Source: Brevibacterium renqingii (GTDB lineage Bacteria > Actinomycetota > Actinomycetes > Actinomycetales > Brevibacteriaceae). Taken from it: DNA of 64,000 nucleotides. The position numbers and the translations under genes were made by a program. Within the stretch, counting starts at the first letter, position 1. The number at the start of each line of letters is the position of its first letter. Below are positions 42,680 to 50,538 of this stretch, piece after piece. The stretch covers positions 1 through 64,000 of the forward strand of contig NZ_JADBHF010000001.1 in assembly GCF_017808105.1 (NCBI RefSeq), in the 5' to 3' direction. The notes under the pieces were generated by a model that saw only the letters and a program-made list of their open reading frames with translations, searched no databases and was not told the origin of the DNA.

Positions 42680-44332
42680 TCAGTCCTCGACCTTCTCGCG
42701 ATCCAGCTTCTTCCTCCGCAGCGCATCCCGCACCTCACGGAGCTTGTCGCGCTTGCGCTTCCGGCCCGCCTCGGCGGCCTTGATCTGCTCCAGGGTCGGC
42801 TCGTGGTCGCCCATGCCGACCTGGAGCTCGGCGGGGGTGATCTCCTTCATCACGCCGACATCGATCCTCTTGCGCAGGCGCAGGATCTCGAGGCGGAGGA
42901 TGCGGGAGAGGAAATAGATGCCGAGCAGATTCGGGAAGGCCATGAGGAAGAAGATCGCATCGGAGAAGGCGATGACCGAGTCCAGCGACATCGACGCGCC
43001 GATGACCACGGCCACGATCCAGAAGATCTGATACGCCTTGTCCGCCTTCTTCGAATTCCCCGTCAGATACCCCAGGGCCTGCTGACCGTAGTAGCCGTAG
43101 GCGAGGATCGTCGAGAACGCCAAGAGGACGACGGCGATGGTGAGCAGGATCGGGAACCAGCCCGCGACGGTGGCGAAGGCCTCGGAGGTCAGGCCGATGC
43201 CGTCCTCGGTGCTCTCGCCGTAGAGGCCTGTGGTGATGATCGCCAGCGAGGTGAGGGTGCAGATGATGACGGAGTCGATGAGCGGCTCCCACATCGCGAC
43301 GAACCCCTCGGTCGCGGGCTTCGTCGTCTTCGAAGCCGCATGCGCCATGCCTGCGGAGCCGACGCCGGCGGCATTGGAGAACAGGGCGCGCTGGATGCCG
43401 ACGATGGCCACGCCCACGGCTCCGCCGGCGACGCCGCTGGGACTGAAGGCGCCTGCGAACATGAGTGCGAAGGCGTGCGGGATCTGATCGACGTTCATCA
43501 CGAGGATGACGATGACGGAGAGGAAGTAGAGGACCGCCATCATCGGAGTCAGCTTCGACGTCCACTGGCCGATTTTCTTGATCCCGCCGAGGATGACCAG
43601 CGCGGTCAGCGCCGCGATGACCACACCGATGAGCCAGAGCTTGTCGGCGAAGAAGCTCGAGTCACCGCCCGTGGCGCTGACGAGGATCGCGGCGGCCTGG
43701 TTGGCCTGGAACAGATTGCCGGCGCCGATGACGCCGAGCACGGTGGTCAGAGCGTAGAAGACCGCGAGGAACCTGCCGAGCTTCGGGCGGCCGATCTCGG
43801 CGAGGCCGTCGCGCAGGTAGTACATCGGGCCGCCGGCGACGCTGCCGTCGGCGTTGATCTGCCGATACTTCACACCCAGCGTCGCCTCGGCCATCTTCAC
43901 GGTCATCGCGAAGAAGCCGAAGATGATGATCCACAGGGCCGCGCCCGGCCCGCCGATCGTGATCGCCACGGCGACGCCGGCGATGTTGCCGAGTCCGACC
44001 GTGCCCGAGAGCTCGGTGGCGAGCGCCTGGAAGCTCGAGACCTCGCCGGGGTCGGTCTTGCGGGTGAAGCGCCCGCGGATGATTCCGACCGAGTACTTGA
44101 GGCCGGTGAGCGGCTGGAAGCGCAGATAGAAGGTGAGGAAGACCGCTGCGGCCATGAGCCACACGACGATGAGAGGGATTCCGAGCTCGCCGATCTGGAG
44201 CTCGAAGAAGACGATGTTGCTGAAGGCCTGGGCCGCGGGCCCGAGGAACGACTCGATGGCCGCATCGACGCCGGCGGCTCTGAGGCCCGCCTCGGCGGTG
44301 GTCTGGGCGAGATGTTCGGTTATGGGATTCAT
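42680..44332 (-). CDS. AGCS-family sodium:amino-acid symporter, second copy
   Basis: This second AGCS symporter has about eleven helices and the family stretches FQALATELSGTVGLGNIAGVAVAITIGGPGAALWI, GGPMYYLRDGLAE and FSNAAGVGSAGMAHAASKT. Unlike the copy at 34413-35891, it has a 50-residue basic, Lys/Arg-rich cytoplasmic tail after residue 500 (GRKRKRDKLREVRDALRRKKLD). The two are far from identical, so they are old paralogues and not a recent duplication. The ATG at 44332 is preferred but has no clear ribosome binding site; the ATG at 44395 is possible. Confidence 0.88.
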   Translation of the reverse strand: MNPITEHLAQTTAEAGLRAAGVDAAIESFLGPAAQAFSNIVFFELQIGELGIPLIVVWLMAAAVFLTFYLRFQPLTGLKYSVGIIRGRFTRKTDPGEVSSFQALATELSGTVGLGNIAGVAVAITIGGPGAALWIIIFGFFAMTVKMAEATLGVKYRQINADGSVAGGPMYYLRDGLAEIGRPKLGRFLAVFYALTTVLGVIGAGNLFQANQAAAILVSATGGDSSFFADKLWLIGVVIAALTALVILGGIKKIGQWTSKLTPMMAVLYFLSVIVILVMNVDQIPHAFALMFAGAFSPSGVAGGAVGVAIVGIQRALFSNAAGVGSAGMAHAASKTTKPATEGFVAMWEPLIDSVIICTLTSLAIITTGLYGESTEDGIGLTSEAFATVAGWFPILLTIAVVLLAFSTILAYGYYGQQALGYLTGNSKKADKAYQIFWIVAVVIGASMSLDSVIAFSDAIFFLMAFPNLLGIYFLSRILRLEILRLRKRIDVGVMKEITPAELQVGMGDHEPTLEQIKAAEAGRKRKRDKLREVRDALRRKKLDREKVED

Positions 44333-44546
44333 ATCAGCAGGCGCAAGATAGCCATTCGTCCGGAGGGTTGGTCCGGGACCGGCACCTGTGATCAACCTAA
44401 CAATTACCCAGGGGCTTGTCAGCTCCCGCTCAGTCGCCGTGGGAGTCGGTGAAGGTCCTGGTCACAAGGTGCCTTATGCCCCATTCGCAGGCGATCACAG
44501 CGCCTGCGGAGGGTCGGAACACTACAGCTTCAGTTGTGCGAAACTG

Positions 44547-44576
44547 TTGACGCGAAAACGCCGAAGCAGGTACTGT
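44547..44576 (+). promoter_or_regulatory. Housekeeping-type promoter for the DUF6230 operon
   Basis: TTGACG (44547-44552) and TACTGT (44571-44576) are separated by 18 bp, close to the main sigma factor consensus, 72 bp before the DUF6230 start. The wider 316-bp region 44333-44648 also has three GTAAC/GTTAC elements between 44580 and 44616 and a GTGA...TCAC dyad, which may be regulator sites. The rest shows nothing I can name. Confidence 0.6.
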
Positions 44577-44648
44577 CCAGTAACACCCGTGAGTAACATA
44601 AGTCACAGCAGTTACGTCGACGCAGCAGTCGGCACCACAGGAGGATCA

Positions 44649-45263
44649 ATGAAGTTCCCGAAGCTCAGCGGCATCCGCAAGCTCACCTCGTCCCATGCCG
44701 GGCGCATCGCCCTGGTGGCCATTCCCACCGGCATCGTCTCCGCCGGGCTCATGGGCGGAGTTGCTCAGGGTGCGGTGCCGGTCTCGTTCGCCGTGTCCGG
44801 CACTCAGTTCCAGATCACCTCCTCGCAGCTCGAGGGGACCGGCTTCTCCCAGTACAGCGGCATCGCCAAGGACGCCGAGGGCGGCAAGCACTCCGTCGTC
44901 ACCGCCAACATCAAGGACGCCACACTCGAGAACCTCTGCCAGTCGGCCGTCACGGACACCCCCTTGGGCAAGGTCGGCGTTCTCATCAAGGCGGGCGGCA
45001 AGGGCACTCCCGCCTCCGCCAAGGACCTGCAGATCGGCATGACGGGGCTCAAGGGCGACGCGGAGTTCAAGAACATCCGGATCGGCGTCGACGCCTCCGA
45101 CGTCAACACCAAGGCCAAGGGCTCCAAGGGCGACTTCGCTCAGGACTCCGACACGATTTCGATCAAGGACCTGGAACAGGACTCGTGGACGACCACGGCT
45201 TCGGTCTTCACCCTCAAGGACATGTCGCTGAAGCTCACTGACGGATCCGAGTCGTGCTTCTGA
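44649..45263 (+). CDS. DUF6230-type exported protein
   Basis: The 204-residue protein has one N-terminal hydrophobic segment (residues 19-42, GRIALVAIPTGIVSAGLMGGVAQG) that serves as signal or anchor. The remainder is extracellular and rich in Gly, Lys and Asp, with two cysteines (LCQSAV and the C-terminal SCF) that could form a disulfide. The family occurs in streptomycetes and relatives, often with misleading enzyme names; its function is unknown. The ATG at 44649 has AGGAGG upstream. It is the first gene of a three-gene overlapping operon of surface proteins. Confidence 0.8.
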   Translation: MKFPKLSGIRKLTSSHAGRIALVAIPTGIVSAGLMGGVAQGAVPVSFAVSGTQFQITSSQLEGTGFSQYSGIAKDAEGGKHSVVTANIKDATLENLCQSAVTDTPLGKVGVLIKAGGKGTPASAKDLQIGMTGLKGDAEFKNIRIGVDASDVNTKAKGSKGDFAQDSDTISIKDLEQDSWTTTASVFTLKDMSLKLTDGSESCF

Positions 45264-45925
45264 TGAAGGACGCAGCAGCCAACGCGCAAGCGACGGGCGA
45301 AGCGGGAACCGCCGAACAGGGGGCCACCGTGGAGCAGACGAGCCTGCTCGCGCTGTCGCGGCGAAGCCGTCGGGCCAGCGAGCAGAAGAAGCACCGCGAA
45401 TCGGACGCTGAGATGACAGGAGCCGATGCTGAGCCGACAGGAACCGACGCTGAGATGACCGAATCCGACGCCGAACCGACCGGCAGCGTCGAGCCCGGGA
45501 AGCGCCGCGCCTTCCGGCACTGGCGTCGGCAGCGCCCCTTCATCGGCGGAGTGCTGGTCGTGCTCGGAGGAATCGAACTCTTCTTCTCCGGACAGCTCGA
45601 CACCGGGAACATGCAGATCCAGTTCGGCATCGAGGGGCTGCAGGCGACGGTCGTTCCGATCGCGCTCGCGGTACTCGGCCTCTCCGTGATCTTCCGCCCC
45701 ACGCACCATATCTTCTATGGGATCATCGCCCTCGTTCTTTCGGTTTATTCGCTCATCGGGGTCAACCTCGGCGGGTTCATCCTCGGGATGCTGCTGTCGA
45801 CCATCGGGGCGATCCTCGTGGTCGCGTGGATGGGGCCGCGGGGACCGAAGACCGGTGCTTCGGGCGCTCAGGCACCGCCTGCCGAGCGGAGGGGAGACTC
45901 GACAGGCGACGAGGAGACTGCATGA
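45263..45925 (+). CDS. DUF6114-type membrane protein with heptad-repeat tail
   Basis: The 220-residue protein has an 85-residue hydrophilic N-terminus, followed by four helices (FIGGVLVVLGGIELFFSG, VVPIALAVLGLSVIF, IFYGIIALVLSVYSLIGV, GFILGMLLSTIGAILVVAW) that match DUF6114. The N-terminus carries four 7-residue units of the form DAEMTGA/DAEPTGT, encoded by 21-bp repeats at 45404-45487. The ATG overlaps the DUF6230 stop by one base (TGATG), so they are coupled. Function is unknown; constant pairing with DUF6230 suggests a membrane partner. Confidence 0.8.
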   Translation: MKDAAANAQATGEAGTAEQGATVEQTSLLALSRRSRRASEQKKHRESDAEMTGADAEPTGTDAEMTESDAEPTGSVEPGKRRAFRHWRRQRPFIGGVLVVLGGIELFFSGQLDTGNMQIQFGIEGLQATVVPIALAVLGLSVIFRPTHHIFYGIIALVLSVYSLIGVNLGGFILGMLLSTIGAILVVAWMGPRGPKTGASGAQAPPAERRGDSTGDEETA

Positions 45926-46752
45926 GGGCGCCCAGCCGCCGCACGGCGTCCCTCCTGGCGGCAGCTGTCCTCATCGTTCCCTCGACTCTCGGCGCAGCCA
46001 CGACGACGGCCGCTCATTCGTCTCCGCTGTGCTCGACGACGGCCGGATGCGGCGATGCCGACGAGCCCGAGGCTCTCAGCACCCCCGGTCCCGCGGCGAC
46101 GGTCTCACCCGACGTTCCCACGAAGCCGACGGATCCTCCTTCGCCCGGGCCCACGGATGAGCCGTCCGAGGAGCCCACGGATGAGCCCTCCGAGGAGCCT
46201 TCAGAGGAGCCGACGGAGCCGGCATCGCCGGAGCCGACCGAACCCGGAGGACTGGGGACCGAAGAGCCGAGCGACGAACCGACCGAGAAGCCCAACGGCA
46301 AGTTCCCGAAGGACGCTCAGCGTGATGAGAACGCGCCGATCTTCACGGAGAATCCGGCGGCCATGGGCTCCGACTCGCTGTCGTTCAAGGGCCTCAGCGG
46401 AATCTCTTTCGTCTCCGTGCCCACTGCTGACGGCGGCTCGATCGTCACGCTGAAGATCCAGGCCGAGGAGATCAAGATCTCCGGTTTCTCGCTCACCGTG
46501 CGTCCGCCCGAGGAGGACCACGGACTGGTGACCAAAGCCGACACGATGACGCTCAAGGGCGATGTCACGGTCTACATCGGTTCGATCACGGCGACGACGA
46601 AGGACGGGAAGTCGCTGACCCTCGGTCCGGAGACGCCGCCGCCCATGGACGACGTCGAGCCGGGACTGCTGAGAGTCACGATGGGATTGGTCGGCACCAC
46701 GGCCGATTCGATCAACTACACGAACACGGATCAGAAGCTCAAGGAGGCCTGA
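45922..46752 (+). CDS. Secreted protein with Pro/Glu/Thr linker, third member of the DUF6230/6114 operon
   Basis: The 276-residue product begins with a signal peptide (RRTASLLAAAVLIVPSTLGAA). A linker of about 75 residues rich in Pro, Glu, Ser and Thr follows (repeats such as EPSEEPTDEPSEEP). Its C-terminal domain of about 130 residues (SLSFKGLSGISFVSVPTADGG, VTVYIGSITATTKDGKSLTL) is predicted to be beta-rich. Similar third genes accompany DUF6114 in streptomycetes as far as I recall. ATGA overlap with the DUF6114 gene. It is probably an extracellular, wall-spanning partner. No enzymatic motif is visible. Confidence 0.75.
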   Translation: MRAPSRRTASLLAAAVLIVPSTLGAATTTAAHSSPLCSTTAGCGDADEPEALSTPGPAATVSPDVPTKPTDPPSPGPTDEPSEEPTDEPSEEPSEEPTEPASPEPTEPGGLGTEEPSDEPTEKPNGKFPKDAQRDENAPIFTENPAAMGSDSLSFKGLSGISFVSVPTADGGSIVTLKIQAEEIKISGFSLTVRPPEEDHGLVTKADTMTLKGDVTVYIGSITATTKDGKSLTLGPETPPPMDDVEPGLLRVTMGLVGTTADSINYTNTDQKLKEA

Positions 46753-46815
46753 TCACCCGGCGACGCCCGCGTCGCGCAGGCACCGATACGGCCCGCCAGG
46801 AAATGCTGTGTTCCA

Positions 46816-47571
46816 TCAGGAAGCGCTGCGCCCGGTTCCGCGCCGCGTCCGCAGGAAGTCCACGAAGCTGTGCGCGAGTCGCCGGTTGGTCTCCACCAGC
46901 TCTGCATCCGCCGCGGCGACTTCCGCCCGGATCGAGTCCTCGGTCTTTCCCTCCGGCAGCCGCAGCGGATCGGAGGCCAGCCACCGCTCGATCTGAGCGG
47001 CGTCGGTCTCGGGGTGGAACTGAGTGCCCCAAGCGAATTCGCCGAGGCGGAACGCCTGGACCGGGGCGTCCGAACCCGTGACCAGGAGTGCGGCATCGGT
47101 CGGAAGCGCCATCTCCTCCTGGTGGAAGAGCACCGCCGGGATCTCTGCGCCCGCGAGTGCGGAGAAGACCGGATCGCGCTCCCCCGCCGAGGTGGCCCGC
47201 AGCCCGTAGACCCCGATCTGCGGGCGCGTCCGGCGTGAGATCGCGGCACCGGCGGCCGCAGCGAGCAGCTCCCCGCCGAGGCAGATGTTGAGGCTCGGGA
47301 ATCCGCCGGCCGCTGAACGTGTGAGCAGGTCCCTGACCGCGGGGAACCACGGGTTGTCGATGTCGTCGAGGGGGCCGGCTGAGCCGCCGAGGACGATGAG
47401 GGCATCGAACACTCCGTCACCCTCGAGTCCGGCGAAGCTCTCGGCCAGGTCCTCGCCCCGATAGGGCCTGACGACCTCCACCTCGGCGCCGGCCTCGGCC
47501 AGCCAAGTGCCGAAGCGCTCCGGGCCGGTTCCGTGTTCGTGCTCGACGGCGAGGATCCTCACACTGCTCAT
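46816..47571 (-). CDS. Class I glutamine amidotransferase-like protein
   Basis: The 251-residue stand-alone GATase has the nucleophile elbow NICLGGELLA and the catalytic His/Glu pair in QFHPET. It also has the oxyanion-side segment VLGGSAGPLDD near residue 60. The group is the GMP-synthase-like amidotransferases, which release ammonia or hydrolyse gamma-glutamyl compounds; the acceptor partner is unknown. The start overlaps the stop of the DUF2871 gene by 4 bp, so the two are co-translated. Confidence 0.85.
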   Translation of the reverse strand: MSSVRILAVEHEHGTGPERFGTWLAEAGAEVEVVRPYRGEDLAESFAGLEGDGVFDALIVLGGSAGPLDDIDNPWFPAVRDLLTRSAAGGFPSLNICLGGELLAAAAGAAISRRTRPQIGVYGLRATSAGERDPVFSALAGAEIPAVLFHQEEMALPTDAALLVTGSDAPVQAFRLGEFAWGTQFHPETDAAQIERWLASDPLRLPEGKTEDSIRAEVAAADAELVETNRRLAHSFVDFLRTRRGTGRSAS

Positions 47572-48014
47572 GACACCATTCTCACCGATTCATCGCCATG
47601 TGCTCGGCCGGTCACGACCTTCCGGCGCAGGGCGAGGAAGAACAGGACGAGACTGATGCTCAGAGCGATGTGGCCGAGACCCGCGATGCCGGCGATCATG
47701 GCATTCGACTCCTGGCCGAGGACGGTGAGCGAGCCGTGCCAGACCATCATGCCCGCGGTGAGGACGACGCCGATGTTGTAGGTGATGAAGAACCACGAGA
47801 AGAGTCCGGTCCCGGACAGTCCGAACACCTTGTCCAGCGCCAGGACGACGAGGAGGACGATGAAGCCGAGGGTGAGCAAGTGCGTGTGGACGACCGCGAG
47901 CTGGGTGAACTCCCCCTCCGGGAAGTCGTTGGCCTTGGTGAACTCCCGGTAGAACAGTCCGGCGAGGACGCCGATGATCATATATGCGAATGCCGCGTTG
48001 AATATCTTCTTCAT
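47568..48014 (-). CDS. DUF2871-type membrane protein
   Basis: The 148-residue protein has four helices and conserved histidines (VVHTHLLTLGFIVLL and MMVWHGSLTVLG), matching DUF2871. The fold and histidine placement recall haem-binding or quinone-linked membrane proteins, but no activity is established to my knowledge. ATG at 48014 with GAGGTGG upstream. It is the first gene of the pair with the glutamine amidotransferase. Confidence 0.78.
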   Translation of the reverse strand: MKKIFNAAFAYMIIGVLAGLFYREFTKANDFPEGEFTQLAVVHTHLLTLGFIVLLVVLALDKVFGLSGTGLFSWFFITYNIGVVLTAGMMVWHGSLTVLGQESNAMIAGIAGLGHIALSISLVLFFLALRRKVVTGRAHGDESVRMVS

Positions 48015-48123
48015 GGTTCCACCTCATCAGGATCGACGTCTGAGTTCCTGACCCACAGGATTGAAGTCCGAACCCGACTTTCGATTGATGTCCGCCCCCC
48101 GCATCCGGGGCTAGCCTGAGGTC

Positions 48124-48609
48124 ATGGCAATGGAGAAGCTGTTCTCAAGGATCGACCGTCTCGCGGGAGGCGGCAAGGCCGGCATCCTCGTGCCGTCCGC
48201 CGGCCTCGAGCTGCCGAAGACGAAGCGGGCCTTCACGTGGATCGCCTGGCTGCTCGTGATCGAACTCGCGCTCGGATTCGGTGCCGTGGTCTACGCCTTC
48301 GTCATCGCTCGAGCGGGCGAGCCCGTGCCCTTCGCCGTGTGGATGCGCACGGTCGTCGTCCTCTGCATGACCGCGACCCTGTTCTACTTCTTCTGGCGCG
48401 CGACGAAGGGCTTCTACTGGGGCTATCAGCGCCTGCGGCTCTTCACCCAGATCTTCCCCGTCATCACCCTCGTCATGGCGGCGATCCCCGGCCTCTACCC
48501 GGTATGGATGATCACCGAGCAGATCGTCTTCAGCCTCGTGATGATCGGCGTCGGCGACTTCCTCACCGGCGACCATATGCGCGAGGTCTTCCGGAAGCCG
48601 GAGAGCTGA
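48124..48609 (+). CDS. Hypothetical four-helix membrane protein
   Basis: I do not recognise this 161-residue protein. A short cytoplasmic N-terminus (LFSRIDRLAGGGKAGILVPSAGLELPKTKR) is followed by four hydrophobic segments at about 37-62, 70-90, 108-128 and 133-148. It ends in a charged tail. It is divergent from the DUF2871 gene with 109 bp between them and converges on the 8-oxoguanine deaminase gene. An ATG at 48130 is an alternative start. Codon use is like the neighbours, so it is probably a real gene. Confidence 0.65.
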   Translation: MAMEKLFSRIDRLAGGGKAGILVPSAGLELPKTKRAFTWIAWLLVIELALGFGAVVYAFVIARAGEPVPFAVWMRTVVVLCMTATLFYFFWRATKGFYWGYQRLRLFTQIFPVITLVMAAIPGLYPVWMITEQIVFSLVMIGVGDFLTGDHMREVFRKPES

Positions 48610-48634
48610 GACCCCGGCACGCGACCGGCCTCCC

Positions 48635-50098
48635 TCACCCGGCGACGAGGCGGCGCGCCTCCTCCTGATGGGCCGCGATGAGGGCCTCCTTGTCGAGTTC
48701 GACTCCGTCCGCGCCGATGGCGTGGCCGTCCATGACCCGCCACTGGCCGCCGACCATCACCCTGTCGGCCTTCTCCGCTCCGCAGAGGACGAGGGCGGGA
48801 ATCGGATCGTGCGAGCCGGAGAAGGACAGCCCGTCGAGGCGGAACATCGCCAGGTCCGCCTGCCGCCCGACCTCGATGGTGCCGATGTCGTCGCGGCCGA
48901 GCGCGGCCGCCGAACCCTTGGTCGCCCAGTCGAGGACGCGAGCACAGGTGACCGCCTCGGCGCCGTAGCGCAGGCGTTGGATGTAGAGGGCCTGCCTGAC
49001 CTCCCGAATGATGTTCGAGGCGTCGTTCGAGGCCGAACCGTCGACGCCGAGGCCCACGTTCACGCCGGCGTCCTCGAGCTCGACGGCACGGGCGATGCCC
49101 GAGGCCAGGCGCATGTTCGAGGTCGGGCAGTGGGCCACCGAGACGCCCGCCTCGCCGAGGCGGCGGACCTCGTCATCGTCGAAGTGGACCCCGTGGGCCA
49201 GCCAGGCACGATCGCCCAGCCAGCCGACGGATTCGAGGTAGTCCACGGTGCGCAGGCCGAAGCGCTCGCGGCAGAAGTGCTCCTCATCGATGGTCTCGGC
49301 CAGGTGGGTGTGGAGTCGGACGTCGAGCTCATCGGCCAGGACAGCGCTCTCCCGCATGAGCTCGGTGGTCACGGAGAACGGGGAGCACGGGGCGAAGGCG
49401 ATCTGCACCTGCGCTCCCGCACCACGCTCGTGGTAGGCCTCGACGAGGCGGCGGGAGTCGGCGAGGATCACCTCGGCGTCCTGCACGGTCCGCTGCGGCG
49501 GCAGACCTCCGTCCTTCTCCCCCAGCGACATCGACCCGCGGGTGAGCATCGCCCGCATGCCGAGCCGGCGGACGACGTCGACCTGGACGTCGATGGCCTC
49601 GTCCATCCCTGTCGGGAACAGGTAGTGGTGGTCGGCGGCCGTCGTGCACCCGGATTCGAGCAGCTCGGCCATGGCGACGGTCGTGGCGAGCTCGAGCGCC
49701 TGCGGGGTCAGACGCGCCCAGACCGGGTACAGGTTGATCAACCAGCCGAAAAGCGGCATATCCGCCACGGGCGCCCACGCGCGGGTGAGAGTCTGGTAGA
49801 AGTGATGGTGCGTGTTGACCAGGCCAGGAGTGATCACGTGCGCCGAAGCATCGACGACGGTCATCGCCTGCGCGGCCCGCGCGGTCTGCGCGCCGCCGGC
49901 CGCATCGCCGCCGGCCGCATCGCTGCCGCTCGGTTCTCCTCCTGCGGGGACGAGTTCGACGATGGTACCCGAGTCCCGGTCGATGACGATCCCCCGCGCC
50001 GCCGCTGCCGGATCGGCCCCGGCTCCGAGGTGGACTGCCAAGGGATCTTTGAGCCAGAGCCTGTTCGAGGCCGGGGTGGGTGTGGATGCCTGGGACAT
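48635..50098 (-). CDS. 8-oxoguanine deaminase-type amidohydrolase
   Basis: The 487-residue metal-dependent deaminase shows NTHHHFYQTLTRAW (metal HxH near residue 98), the metal histidine of THLAE, SVAHCPTSNMRLASG, and LGVDGSASND with the catalytic aspartate. This set is the 8-oxoguanine deaminase subgroup of the TrzN/AtzA-like amidohydrolases, producing urate from damaged guanine; related substrates are possible. The Ala/Gly-rich segment at residues 55-75 is a local insertion. It is divergent from a nucleobase permease, fitting a purine-salvage unit. Confidence 0.85.
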   Translation of the reverse strand: MSQASTPTPASNRLWLKDPLAVHLGAGADPAAAARGIVIDRDSGTIVELVPAGGEPSGSDAAGGDAAGGAQTARAAQAMTVVDASAHVITPGLVNTHHHFYQTLTRAWAPVADMPLFGWLINLYPVWARLTPQALELATTVAMAELLESGCTTAADHHYLFPTGMDEAIDVQVDVVRRLGMRAMLTRGSMSLGEKDGGLPPQRTVQDAEVILADSRRLVEAYHERGAGAQVQIAFAPCSPFSVTTELMRESAVLADELDVRLHTHLAETIDEEHFCRERFGLRTVDYLESVGWLGDRAWLAHGVHFDDDEVRRLGEAGVSVAHCPTSNMRLASGIARAVELEDAGVNVGLGVDGSASNDASNIIREVRQALYIQRLRYGAEAVTCARVLDWATKGSAAALGRDDIGTIEVGRQADLAMFRLDGLSFSGSHDPIPALVLCGAEKADRVMVGGQWRVMDGHAIGADGVELDKEALIAAHQEEARRLVAG

Positions 50099-50355
50099 GT
50101 CGTCGCCTTTCTGATCGCGAACCTGTGACCGGTTCGGTCTTCGGTGAGTGACGACAGCGCTGGGGCCGACGCCACCAGCTCAGGTTTTTCGGCGTCTGCT
50201 GCTCCGCCGCCCGGTGACCTGCGACACAGACTCGAGTCGTCGGCACGGAAGATCCAAATGTACGATGGATCCGGAGCACTCAACTGAGCGAACGATCAGT
50301 AGATAAGAATTGCGTCTGACGAGCACACCGGCAGGACTGAACTCTAACATGTGGG

Positions 50356-50429
50356 GTGAGTCACGAAACCGGCTTGCAAGCCAAATGTGATTCACCTACT
50401 ATTTTGCGATAAGGAAATTGCATTTCGCA
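50356..50429. promoter_or_regulatory. Structured intergenic region between purine deaminase and permease
   Basis: In the 440-bp divergent gap 50099-50538 I see two structures. At 50356-50397 an outer inverted repeat (GGTGAGTCAC/GTGATTCACC, one mismatch) surrounds a perfect GGCTTGCAAGCC. At 50405-50429 TGCGA...TCGCA encloses a perfect GAAAT-TGC-ATTTC (50414-50426). The second stretch is AT-rich and could overlap the permease promoter. Operators for a purine-responsive regulator, or a folded leader RNA, are both possible. The remainder of the gap shows nothing clear. Confidence 0.5.
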
Positions 50430-50538
50430 TGTCGGAAAAATAGAAACCGATTCCTCGGTCGAAGTGGAGCCTGCTCACTACCCATCTGGGGCGTCTGTGA
50501 GGGGCCGTCGCTCGGGGACGAGCTCAACGGAGAGATAG

